Shown: positions 8,778 to 15,774 of the stretch, piece by piece
Layout: each line of letters starts with the position of its first letter
Numbering within the stretch: the first letter of the stretch is position 1
NCBI GenBank assembly: GCA_903918155.1
Contig: CAIXDD010000162.1
Coordinates: 1 to 16,676 of the forward strand
DNA length: 16,676 bases
Reading direction: 5' to 3'
DNA from: an uncultured Hyphomicrobiales bacterium
GTDB taxonomy: Bacteria > Pseudomonadota > Alphaproteobacteria > Rhizobiales > Beijerinckiaceae
Notes under the pieces: generated by a model
What the model saw: only the letters and a program-made list of their open reading frames with translations
Databases searched by the model: none
What the model was told of the DNA's origin: nothing
Made by a program: the position numbers and the translations under genes

Positions 8778-10916
8778 TTATCCGGCATGGCGGCCTCCCG
8801 CGCGATGGGGCGTCGGCGCGGCCTGATGCTGGAAGAGGGCGAGCGTGCGGGCCTCCAGCGCGAAGAGTCCGCCGGGCTTGAGCACATGGGGCCGCTCGCG
8901 CACGAGGCCGTCCGGCAGGCCCGTGTCGAAAACATGGACGAAGCGTTGCGCCGGAAAATCCGCCGGCAGACGAAAGCCGATCTCCTGCGGGGCGGCGTTG
9001 ACGAGGAGAAGAAAACGTCGCTCCTCGCGCGCGTCATTGCCGATCTGCATGCCGAGCGCGCGGCGCGTCTCCTGCGCCCAATCGGCCTCGTTCATTTCGC
9101 GCCCCTCGGGGGCGAGCCAATAAACGTCCTTCAGGCCGGTATCGGCGGAAACGACGCCGTTGAGGAACGAGGCGCGGCGAAAGACGCCGTAGCCATGACG
9201 CAGGCGCGCGAGCGCGCGCACGAAATCCAGAAGATGGGGATCGCGCGCGGCGCCTTCCTCCCAATCCATCCAGCTGATCGGATTGTCCTGCGCATAGGCG
9301 TTGTTGTTGCCGCCCTGGCTGCGGGAGAGTTCGTCGCCCATCAGCAACATCGGCGTGCCGATGGACAAAAGCAGCGTGGCGAGGAGATTGCGCTTCTGGC
9401 GCGCGCGCAGCGCATTCACCTGCGCATCGTCGCTGGGCCCTTCCGCGCCGCAATTCCACGACAGGTTATGCGCATGGCCGTCGCGATTGTCCTCGCGATT
9501 GGCCCCGTTGTGGCGCTCGTCATAGCTCACGAGGTCATGCAGCGTGAAGCCGTCATGGGCGGTGACGAAATGGACCGACGCCCAGGGGTGGCGCCGGCTC
9601 GCCTCATAGATCTCGCGCGAGCCGGTGAGCACGCGCGCGAAATCGGGCAGGCGATGGGGATCGCCCCGCCAGAAGCCGCGCACCGCATCGCGCCATTTGT
9701 CGTTCCACTCGCTCCAGCCGACGGGAAAGGCGCCCAGCTGATAGCCGCCTTCGCCCACGTCCCAGGGCTCTGCGATGAGTTTCACCTGCGAGAGAACGGG
9801 ATCTTGCGCGACCGTCTGCAGGAAGCCGCTGCGCTGGTTGAAGGCGAAGGGGTCGCGCGCGAGCGTGGCGGCGAGGTCGAAGCGGAATCCATCGATGTGA
9901 TAGGCCTCCACCCAATGGCGCAGGCTGTCGAGGCACATTTGCAGCACGCGCGGATGCGACAGATCGAGCGTATTGCCCGTGCCGGTCGAATCCCATGTCA
10001 TGCGCGGGGCGTCGGAGGGCTGTTTGTAATAAGCGGCGTTGTCTACGCCGCGCCAGGAGAGCGTGGGGCCCAGATGATTGCCTTCCGCCGTGTGATTATA
10101 GACGACGTCGAGAATCACCTCGATGCCCGCTTCATGCAGCGTGCGGATGGCCGCGCGCAGGCCATGCGCGCCGCCTTCGCCCAAATAGCGGGGCTCGGGC
10201 GCAAAGAAATTCAGCGGCGAATAGCCCCAATAATTGCGCAGGCCGCGTTCCTGCAGGAAGCGATCGTCGACGAACGCGCTGATCGGCAGAAGCTCGACGG
10301 CGGTGACGCCCAGCTTCACGAGATGATCGACGATGGCTGGGTGGCCGAGCGCCGTGTAGGTTCCGCGCACGCTCGCCGGCAGGTCGTGGCGCAGCTCCGT
10401 GAGGCCTTTCACATGCGCCTCGTAGATGAGCATGTCGCGCCAGTCGCGCCGCAGGGGCCGTTCCAAAGGCTGGCCGTTCCATTCGGCCGGGTCGACCACG
10501 ATCCCCTTGGGGATCATCGGCGCGCTGTCGCGCCGGTCCATGGTCAGGTCGCCGCGATGGGCGCCCAGCCGATAGCCGAACAGCGCGTCATGCCAGCGCA
10601 CGCGGCCGAACAGGCGCTTCGCATAGGGGTCCACGAGAAGCTTGTGGGGATTGAAACGATGGCCGCGGTCGGGCTCGTAAGGCCCATGCACGCGATAGCC
10701 GTAAAGCTGGCCCGGATAGAGTCCGGTGAGATAGCCGTGCCACACGTCGTTCGTGCGCGCTGGCAGGCGGAACCGCCTTGTCTCCTTGCGGCCCGTCGGA
10801 TCGAAGAGACAAAGCTCCACCGCCGTTCCATGCGCGGTGAACAGCGCGAAATTGACGCCGCGCCCGTCCCATGCGGCGCCAAGCGGCGCGGGAAGGCCGT
10901 CGTCCATTCGTTGCAT
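8778..10916 (-). CDS. glgX: Glycogen debranching enzyme GlgX
   Basis: GlgX hydrolyses alpha-1,6 branches of glycogen or phosphorylase-limit dextrin, releasing short maltooligosaccharides that MalQ and TreY can use. It is cytoplasmic and belongs to GH13_11. From the chosen start it has 712 residues. An N-terminal CBM48-like domain begins LPAPLGAAWDGRGVNFALF (about 8-26). The barrel has NYWGYSPLNFFAPEPRY (228-244) and VVYNHTAEGNHLGPT (271-285). The catalytic residues are D347 in GFRFDLAATLARD, E383 in LIAEPWD and D455 in VTAHDGFTLHDL; MGDELSRSQGGNNNAY (526-541) is also typical. The frame extends 40 codons further, to an ATG at 11036, but that extension is Arg-rich, unlike GlgX, and lacks a Shine-Dalgarno sequence. 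The ATG at 10916 has GGAG 6 nt upstream and places the family N-terminus correctly. It is the first gene of the minus-strand operon and is divergent from maeB. Confidence 0.96.
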   Translation of the reverse strand: MQRMDDGLPAPLGAAWDGRGVNFALFTAHGTAVELCLFDPTGRKETRRFRLPARTNDVWHGYLTGLYPGQLYGYRVHGPYEPDRGHRFNPHKLLVDPYAKRLFGRVRWHDALFGYRLGAHRGDLTMDRRDSAPMIPKGIVVDPAEWNGQPLERPLRRDWRDMLIYEAHVKGLTELRHDLPASVRGTYTALGHPAIVDHLVKLGVTAVELLPISAFVDDRFLQERGLRNYWGYSPLNFFAPEPRYLGEGGAHGLRAAIRTLHEAGIEVILDVVYNHTAEGNHLGPTLSWRGVDNAAYYKQPSDAPRMTWDSTGTGNTLDLSHPRVLQMCLDSLRHWVEAYHIDGFRFDLAATLARDPFAFNQRSGFLQTVAQDPVLSQVKLIAEPWDVGEGGYQLGAFPVGWSEWNDKWRDAVRGFWRGDPHRLPDFARVLTGSREIYEASRRHPWASVHFVTAHDGFTLHDLVSYDERHNGANREDNRDGHAHNLSWNCGAEGPSDDAQVNALRARQKRNLLATLLLSIGTPMLLMGDELSRSQGGNNNAYAQDNPISWMDWEEGAARDPHLLDFVRALARLRHGYGVFRRASFLNGVVSADTGLKDVYWLAPEGREMNEADWAQETRRALGMQIGNDAREERRFLLLVNAAPQEIGFRLPADFPAQRFVHVFDTGLPDGLVRERPHVLKPGGLFALEARTLALFQHQAAPTPHRAGGRHAG

Positions 10917-10922
10917 GCAGGG

Positions 10923-10926
10923 CTCC
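10923..10926 (-). promoter_or_regulatory. Ribosome binding site deciding the glgX start
   Basis: GGAG on the minus strand stands 6 nt before the ATG at 10916. Neither the farther upstream ATG (11036) nor the ATG three codons downstream (10907) has a purine-rich stretch at a suitable distance, so this site favours the 712-residue GlgX. Confidence 0.6.
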
Positions 10927-10966
10927 GGGCGAAGCTGCGACAGGGCGCGAAGCAGGCGCGCGCCAT

Positions 10967-11005
10967 CGCGCCCGCGCCGCTCCCGCTCTCGATAACGCGG
11001 GCGCG
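10967..11005 (-). promoter_or_regulatory. GC-rich hairpin in the presumed glgX leader
   Basis: CGCGCCCGCG (10967-10976) is repeated as its exact reverse complement at 10996-11005, leaving a 19-nt loop (10977-10995). On the minus strand it would sit about 50 nt before the glgX start codon, so it may form in the 5' untranslated leader if transcription starts upstream of it. There is no T tract, so an attenuator of the simple intrinsic type is not supported. In DNA this rich in GC, a 10-bp stem can arise by chance. Confidence 0.25.
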
Positions 11006-11033
11006 GCGCTTTCGTTGCGCTGGGCTGCAAAGC

Positions 11034-11078
11034 CATGCTGCAAGACGCGTTGCGAAGGCATGCTGTGACGACATGCTG
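11034..11078. repeat. Three direct copies of CATGCTG in the glgX-maeB spacer
   Basis: CATGCTG occurs at 11034-11040, 11059-11065 and 11072-11078, with starts 25 and 13 bp apart, all in the same orientation. The copies lie in the only substantial non-coding stretch between two divergent genes (10917-11164), a natural place for operator sites. The 13-bp spacing is a little over one helical turn. No known regulator motif was recognised, and the copies are short. Confidence 0.35.
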
Positions 11079-11109
11079 CGAAACGATGAGGCGGGGGCGC
11101 GGGGGGCGC

Positions 11110-11138
11110 TTGTGGAGCGCGCCTCGCAGCGGTTAAGG
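11110..11138 (+). promoter_or_regulatory. Weak sigma70-like promoter candidate for maeB
   Basis: TTGTGG (11110-11115) is followed after 17 bp by TTAAGG (11133-11138), 26 bp before the chosen maeB ATG. The -35 box is reasonable but the -10 box matches the consensus poorly. It is listed only because nothing better is visible in the spacer; the true start site could be elsewhere. Confidence 0.2.
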
Positions 11139-11154
11139 TCGCTCCTGACGCAGC

Positions 11155-11158
11155 GAGG
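11155..11158 (+). promoter_or_regulatory. Ribosome binding site deciding the maeB start
   Basis: GAGG touches the first in-frame ATG (11159) with no spacer, but stands 6 nt before the second ATG (11165). Normal spacing therefore favours the second ATG, shortening the protein by two residues. Confidence 0.6.
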
Positions 11159-11164
11159 ATGACG

Positions 11165-13474
11165 ATGGCCCAGACCCCGCAAGACCCGGCACCGCAGAAA
11201 CCCGGCGCGCGCCCGTCGCGCATGGCGATCATCGATCAGGAAGCCCTGCAATTTCACGCGCGCGGGCGGCCGGGCAAGATCGAGATCATCGCCAGCAAGC
11301 CCATGGCGACGCAACGCGATCTGTCGCTCGCCTATTCGCCGGGCGTGGCCGTTCCCGTCAAGGCGATCGCGGCTGATCCCTCGACCGCTTTCGACTATAC
11401 GACGCGCGGCAATCTCGTCGCCGTCATTTCCAACGGCACCGCGATTCTCGGTCTGGGCAATCTGGGCGCGCTCGCCTCAAAGCCCGTGATGGAGGGCAAG
11501 GCGGTTCTCTTCAAGCGGTTCGCCGACATCGATTCCATCGATCTTGAGATCGACACGGAGGATCCCGACAAATTCATCGAGGCCGTGCGCTATCTCGGGC
11601 CTTCCTTCGGCGGCATCAATCTGGAGGATATTCGCGCGCCCGAATGTTTCGTCATCGAGCAGCGCCTGCGCGAATTGATGGACATTCCCGTCTTCCACGA
11701 CGACCAGCACGGCACCGCGATCATCGCCGCCGCCGGCATGCTCAACGCCATCAAGCTCACCGGCCGCGACATCCGCAAGACGAAGCTCGTGTGCAATGGC
11801 GCGGGCGCGGCGGGCATCGCCTGTCTCGATCTCATCAAGGCCATGGGTTTCGCCCATGACAATGTGATCCTGTGCGACACGAAGGGCGTGGTCTACAAGG
11901 GCCGCGCCGAAGGCATGAATCAGTGGAAAACCGCCCATGCGGCGGAGACGGACCGGCGCACGCTCGCGCAGGCCATGGAAGGCGCCGACATTTTCTTCGG
12001 CCTGTCCGTGAAAGGCGCGCTCACGCCCGACATGGTCGCCTCGATGGCGAAGGACCCGATCATTTTCGCCATGGCGAATCCCGATCCCGAAATCACGCCG
12101 GAGGAGGCGCATGCCGTGCGCTCGGACGTGATCATGGCGACGGGGCGTTCGGACTATCCCAATCAGGTGAACAACGTTCTGGGCTTTCCCTACATCTTTC
12201 GCGGCGCGCTCGACGTGCGCGCCACCACGATCAATATGGAGATGAAGGTCGCCGCCGCCCATGCGCTCGCCGCGCTGGCGCAGGAGGACGTGCCCGACGA
12301 AGTGGCCGCCGCCTATCAGGGCGCGCGTCCGCGCTTCGGGCGCGAATATATCATTCCCGCGCCGTTCGATCCGCGCCTCATCAGCGTCATCCCCGCCGCC
12401 GTCGCGCAGGCGGCGATGGAATCGGGCGTTTCGCGCAAGCCGCTCGTGGACATGGGCGCCTATAAGGACGCGCTGTCGGCCCGGCGCGATCCGGTGGCGG
12501 GCGCCTTGCAGCGCGTTGTCGAGCGCGTGCGCCGCTATCCCAGGCGCGTCGTCTTCGCGGAAGGCGAGGAGGAGCAGGTCATCCGCGCCGCGCTGTCCTT
12601 CGTCAATCAGGGGCTGGGCACGGCGGTGCTCGTGGGCCAGGAGGACCGCATCGCGCAGACGGCGGCTTTCGCGGGGCTCGACATCGCCGACAAGGCCATC
12701 GAGGTGCAGAACGCGCGCCTGTCCCATCGCAATGCGGTCTATGCGCATCATCTTTATGAGCGCCTGCAGCGGCAGGGTTATCTGTTTCGCGATTGCGTGC
12801 GCCTCGTCAATCAGGATCGCAACCATTTCGCCGCCGCCATGGTGGCGGTGGGCGACGCGGACGCGATGGTGACGGGCGTCACGCGCAATTTCTCCAATGC
12901 GCTCGACGACGTGCGCCGCGTGATCGATCCGCGTCCCGGCCATCGGCTGATGGGCGTGTCGCTTGTCGTGGCGCGCGGGCGCACGGTTCTGGTCGCCGAC
13001 ACGGCGATCACGGAAATGCCCACGGCGGAGGAGATCGCGCAGATCGCGGTGGAGGCGGCGGGCGTCGCGCGACGGCTGGGCACCGAGCCGCGCGTCGCCC
13101 TGCTCGCCTTCGCCACTTTCGGCCAGCCGCCGGGCGAGCGGTCCGCGCGCGTGCAGGAAGCGGTGCGCATTCTCGACAAGATGCGCGTGGATTTCGAATA
13201 TGACGGCGAGATGGCGGCCGATGTGGCGCTCAATCGCGAGCTGATGAGCGCCTATCCGTTCTGCCGGCTCAAGGACACGGCGAACGTGCTCGTCATGCCC
13301 GCGTTCCATTCCGCGTCCATCGCGACGAAAATGCTCAAGGAGCTGGGCGGCGCCACGGTCATCGGGCCGCTCATCGTGGGCCTCGACAGGGCGGTGCAGA
13401 TCATGCCGCTGGGCGCGAAAGACACCGATATCGTGAATATGGCCGCGCTGGCGGCTTTCAACATCGGCGGCTGA
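11165..13474 (+). CDS. maeB: NADP-dependent malic enzyme MaeB with C-terminal phosphotransacetylase-like domain
   Basis: MaeB decarboxylates malate to pyruvate while reducing NADP, linking the TCA cycle to pyruvate/acetyl-CoA and supplying NADPH in the cytoplasm. The product has 769 residues, the usual size of the long bacterial form. Residues 1 to about 430 are the malic enzyme part: SLAYSPGVAVP with Y57, SKPVMEGKAVLFK with K106, GGINLEDIRAPECF (E154, D155), PVFHDDQHGTA (D179, D180), and the nucleotide-binding GAGAAG at 212-217. From about 440 to the end follows a phosphotransacetylase-like domain (VVFAEGEEEQVIRAA, AITEMPTAEEIAQIA, TVIGPLIVGLD). In characterised relatives this domain is regulatory, sensing acetyl-CoA, rather than a working phosphotransacetylase. 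NADP preference is assigned from the family, not from a residue I can point to. It is divergent from glgX, convergent with kup, and appears monocistronic. GAGG 6 nt upstream selects the second ATG. Confidence 0.95.
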   Translation: MAQTPQDPAPQKPGARPSRMAIIDQEALQFHARGRPGKIEIIASKPMATQRDLSLAYSPGVAVPVKAIAADPSTAFDYTTRGNLVAVISNGTAILGLGNLGALASKPVMEGKAVLFKRFADIDSIDLEIDTEDPDKFIEAVRYLGPSFGGINLEDIRAPECFVIEQRLRELMDIPVFHDDQHGTAIIAAAGMLNAIKLTGRDIRKTKLVCNGAGAAGIACLDLIKAMGFAHDNVILCDTKGVVYKGRAEGMNQWKTAHAAETDRRTLAQAMEGADIFFGLSVKGALTPDMVASMAKDPIIFAMANPDPEITPEEAHAVRSDVIMATGRSDYPNQVNNVLGFPYIFRGALDVRATTINMEMKVAAAHALAALAQEDVPDEVAAAYQGARPRFGREYIIPAPFDPRLISVIPAAVAQAAMESGVSRKPLVDMGAYKDALSARRDPVAGALQRVVERVRRYPRRVVFAEGEEEQVIRAALSFVNQGLGTAVLVGQEDRIAQTAAFAGLDIADKAIEVQNARLSHRNAVYAHHLYERLQRQGYLFRDCVRLVNQDRNHFAAAMVAVGDADAMVTGVTRNFSNALDDVRRVIDPRPGHRLMGVSLVVARGRTVLVADTAITEMPTAEEIAQIAVEAAGVARRLGTEPRVALLAFATFGQPPGERSARVQEAVRILDKMRVDFEYDGEMAADVALNRELMSAYPFCRLKDTANVLVMPAFHSASIATKMLKELGGATVIGPLIVGLDRAVQIMPLGAKDTDIVNMAALAAFNIGG

Positions 13475-13503
13475 CGCGGGCGGAGCGGCGCAGGCCGCCC
13501 GCG
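13475..13503. terminator. Hairpin between convergent maeB and kup, possible bidirectional terminator
   Basis: CGCGGGCGG (13475-13483) and CCGCCCGCG (13495-13503) form a perfect 9-bp stem with an 11-nt loop, starting directly after the maeB stop. Position and symmetry fit a terminator serving both convergent genes, but no T tract follows on either strand. Termination efficiency is therefore uncertain. Confidence 0.4.
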
Positions 13504-13514
13504 CAGATCGGAGC

Positions 13515-13587
13515 GCGACGGGTCAAATAGCGCGAGTCGGATCGCGACGAGTCAGATAGCGCGAGCCGGATCGCGACGAGTCAGATC
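13515..13587. repeat. 29-bp tandem repeat, 2.5 copies, reaching into the kup stop codon
   Basis: Unit 1 is 13515-13543 and unit 2 is 13544-13572; they match at 26 of 29 positions. A half unit at 13573-13587 matches the start of unit 2 at 14 of 15 positions. Each unit is itself two similar halves, GCGACGAGTCAGATA and GCGCGAGCCGGATC, so the array also reads as a 14/15-bp repeat. The last half unit contains the kup stop codon and its last codon, which suggests that the array grew by duplication of the kup 3' end. Three GAGTC sites fall inside it, at 13534, 13549 and 13578. Confidence 0.85.
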
Positions 13588-15542
13588 GCCACTTGCGCCC
13601 CCAGCTCGACCACGCGGTCGGAGGGGATCGAGAAAAAGTCCGTCGCATTGGTCGCCTGCCGCGACAGAGCGATGAACAATTGGTCCTGCCAATTGGGCAT
13701 GCCCGAGCTGGGCGAGGCCTTCAGCGTGCGCCGGCCGAGGAAGAACGACGTCGTCATGATGTCGAATTTCAGGCCGGCCTTGCGCAGCGAGGCGAGGGCG
13801 GCGGGCACGCGCGGGCTTTCCATGAAGCCGTAATGCAGCGTCACGCGGATGAAATCGTCGGAGAATTTCTCCAGTTCGCAGCGCGCGCTTTCGGGCACGC
13901 GCGGCATGTCCTCCGTGCGGACGGAGACGATGACGACGCGCTCGTGCAGCACCTTATTGTGCTTGAGATTGTGCATGAGCGCGGCGGGCGCGACCTCCGG
14001 GTCGCTCGTCAGGAAAATGGCGGCGCCGGGCACGCGCGTGGGCTTGGATTTCTCCAGCATGCGGATGAGGTCGCGCGTGGGAATGGAATCGCGATGCGTC
14101 TTCTCCTCCAGCATCCGGGTGCCGCGGTTCCACGTCCACATGATGAGGATCATGGCCGCTCCGATGAGCACGGGCACATAGCCGCCGTCGAGGAGCTTCA
14201 GCAGGTTTGAGGAGAAGAAGGCGAGTTCGATGACGAGAAAGCCGCTGACGAAGGCCGCCGCGCCCCAGGCCGGCCAGCCCCACAGCCGCCAGACGATGAA
14301 GAACAGCAGGCAGGTGTCCACCACCATCGAGGCCGTCACCGCGATGCCATAGGCCGAGGCGAGGCTGGAGGAGGAGCGGAACATCAGCACCAGAAGCAGC
14401 ACGCCGATCAGCAGAAGCCGGTTCACGCGCGGAATGTAGATCTGTCCTTCCTGCGTGTCCGACGTGTGGTTGATCTCAAGGCGCGGCAGCAGGCCGAGCT
14501 GGATCGCCTGGCGCGCGAGGGAATAGGCGCCGGTGATCGTCGCCTGGCTCGCGATGACGGTGGCCAGCGTGGCGAGCAGGACGAGGGGCAGCAGCGCCCA
14601 GTCCGGCGCCATCAGATAGAACGGGTTCGACAGCGTCGCCGGATTGTCGAGGATCAGCGCGCCCTGTCCGAGATAATTCAGCACCAGCGCGGGAAAGACG
14701 AAGAAGATCCACGCCGCCTGAATGGGCTTGCGGCCGAAATGGCCCATATCCGCATAAAGCGCCTCCGCGCCCGTGACGGCGAGGAAGACGCTGCCCATCA
14801 CCACGAAGCTGATGAGGCCGTGCGAGAACAGGAAGTCGAGCGCATAGGCGGGGTTGAAGGCGTGCAGGATCTGCGGCGCGTCGCCGATATGGGCCACGCC
14901 CAAAGCCGCGATCACGGCGAACCACACCAGCATGATCGGGCTGAACCATGTGGAGACGCGCCGCGTGCCCCCGCGCTGCACGGCGAACAGCGTGACGAGG
15001 ATCGCCACGGTGATCATGATGACATAGGGCTCGAACAATGGCGAGACGAGCTTCAGCCCCTCCCCCGCGGAGAGAACGGAGATCGCCGGCGTGATGATCG
15101 CATCGCCGGTGAACAGGGCCGCGCCCATGATGCCGAGCACGAAGATGATCGGGCTGCGGCGGCCGAAGGCTTTCTGCGCGAGCGCCATCAAGGCCAGCGT
15201 GCCGCCTTCGCCGCGATTGTCGGCGCGCAGGATGAAGACGACATATTTCAGCGTGACGACGACGAAAAGCGCCCAGATGAGCATCGAGACGACGCCGATC
15301 ACCTCGCTTGGCGTGACCGTGCCGCCCTGCGTGGCGTGGACGAGGGATTCGCGCAGCGCGTAGAGGGGGCTGGTGCCGATGTCGCCATAGACGACGCCGA
15401 TGGAGGCGAAGGCGAGCGTCACGAGTCCGCCCGGGCCGCGCGCATGGTCGGCGTGACCATTGCCGTCGCGGGCGCCGTTCTGGGCGCCGATCTGGCCGTC
15501 AGGGCCGCGCGCGTCCGGTGGTGAGGCTGGGTCCGTCAGCAT
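13581..15542 (-). CDS. kup: KUP/HAK/KT-type low-affinity potassium transporter
   Basis: Kup is an inner-membrane potassium uptake carrier, thought to work as a K+/H+ symporter. From the chosen start it has 653 residues. A polar Gly/Asp-rich N-terminus of about 38 residues precedes the first membrane helix, which carries the signature GVVYGDIGTSPLYALRE (49-65). Further family motifs are RADNRGEGGTLAL (106-118) and TGDAIITPAISVLSAGEG (145-162). About twelve hydrophobic segments run to about residue 470 (the last ends LIGAAMILIMWTW). A cytoplasmic C-terminal domain follows (about 475-653), with HERVVIVSVRTEDMPRVP. An upstream in-frame ATG at 15689 would add 49 Arg/Ala-rich residues. It lacks a Shine-Dalgarno sequence and would place the best promoter inside the gene. 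The ATG at 15542 has AAGG 7 nt upstream. The stop codon lies within a tandem repeat shared with the maeB-kup spacer. Confidence 0.95.
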   Translation of the reverse strand: MLTDPASPPDARGPDGQIGAQNGARDGNGHADHARGPGGLVTLAFASIGVVYGDIGTSPLYALRESLVHATQGGTVTPSEVIGVVSMLIWALFVVVTLKYVVFILRADNRGEGGTLALMALAQKAFGRRSPIIFVLGIMGAALFTGDAIITPAISVLSAGEGLKLVSPLFEPYVIMITVAILVTLFAVQRGGTRRVSTWFSPIMLVWFAVIAALGVAHIGDAPQILHAFNPAYALDFLFSHGLISFVVMGSVFLAVTGAEALYADMGHFGRKPIQAAWIFFVFPALVLNYLGQGALILDNPATLSNPFYLMAPDWALLPLVLLATLATVIASQATITGAYSLARQAIQLGLLPRLEINHTSDTQEGQIYIPRVNRLLLIGVLLLVLMFRSSSSLASAYGIAVTASMVVDTCLLFFIVWRLWGWPAWGAAAFVSGFLVIELAFFSSNLLKLLDGGYVPVLIGAAMILIMWTWNRGTRMLEEKTHRDSIPTRDLIRMLEKSKPTRVPGAAIFLTSDPEVAPAALMHNLKHNKVLHERVVIVSVRTEDMPRVPESARCELEKFSDDFIRVTLHYGFMESPRVPAALASLRKAGLKFDIMTTSFFLGRRTLKASPSSGMPNWQDQLFIALSRQATNATDFFSIPSDRVVELGAQVAI

Positions 15543-15610
15543 GACAGGGCCTTGGGGAATCCTGTGGTTTCCAGCCCGCAGCGCGGACCCCAGCCGTGCG
15601 GCCGGCTCGG

Positions 15611-15625
15611 CCGTCGCGGCGACGG
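15611..15625. promoter_or_regulatory. 15-bp dyad at the expected kup transcription start, possible operator
   Basis: CCGTCGC and GCGACGG are exact reverse complements separated by one base. The dyad begins 3 bp downstream of the proposed -10 box for kup, so it would cover the start site, where a repressor can block initiation. No regulator family is recognised. GC-rich sequence raises the chance of accidental palindromes. Confidence 0.3.
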
Positions 15626-15627
15626 GG

Positions 15628-15656
15628 CGTATAGCGCGTCTTGCGCCGTCCCACAA
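15628..15656 (-). promoter_or_regulatory. Sigma70-like promoter for kup
   Basis: On the minus strand TTGTGG (15656-15651) is followed after exactly 17 bp by TATACG (15633-15628). Both boxes agree well with a sigma70 consensus in the positions that matter most, and AT-rich hexamers are rare in this DNA. It would give a leader of about 80 nt to the kup ATG at 15542. It lies downstream of the alternative ATG at 15689, which argues against that longer start. Confidence 0.5.
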
Positions 15657-15774
15657 CGCGCTCGTAGGAGGCGCCGACCAAAGGGGCATGCAAGGGGACC
15701 GTTTTGGGCAGCGTCATTTGGGAGCTTCACAGGGGAATGTTGCGGTCGGGCCGCCGGGGCGCCATCAAACGTCC

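Larger units (their letters stand above)
1..10916 (-). other. Inferred alpha-glucan/trehalose operon: glgX, malQ-treY, glgE, treS-mak
   Basis: Four minus-strand genes follow one another with spacings of +15 bp, -4 bp and -4 bp, and no visible terminator separates them. All act on alpha-glucan, maltooligosaccharide, trehalose or maltose 1-phosphate. One transcript starting in the 10917-11164 spacer is the simplest reading, although internal promoters cannot be excluded by eye. The 3' end lies beyond base 1; in other genomes with this cluster glgB often follows treS or treS-mak, so it may be the next gene outside the window. That last point is inference. Confidence 0.8.

Noticed and set aside
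10917..11036. A 40-codon upstream extension of glgX
   Set aside because: It has no Shine-Dalgarno sequence at 11036 and its Arg-rich sequence is unlike GlgX, while 10916 has GGAG at 6 nt.
8019..11162. A plus-strand open frame of 1,047 codons opposite the 5' part of malQ-treY and all of glgX
   Set aside because: Its product is Arg/Ala/His-rich without any recognisable domain, it spans two well-supported genes, and long antisense frames are expected where the sense strand prefers G/C at third positions.
11477..13309. A minus-strand open frame of 610 codons inside maeB
   Set aside because: It is the mirror of a clear malic enzyme with all motifs in place; the His/Arg-rich product shows no domain.
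13515..13587. A CRISPR array made of the 29-bp repeats
   Set aside because: The units are directly adjacent with no unique spacers, number only 2.5, and no cas gene is near; this is a simple tandem repeat.
14466..15524. A plus-strand open frame of 352 codons opposite kup
   Set aside because: It is an Arg/Asp/His-rich complement of hydrophobic membrane-helix codons, a common artefact opposite transporters.
15543..15689. A 49-codon upstream extension of kup
   Set aside because: It has no Shine-Dalgarno sequence, and the best promoter (15628-15656) would fall inside the coding region.
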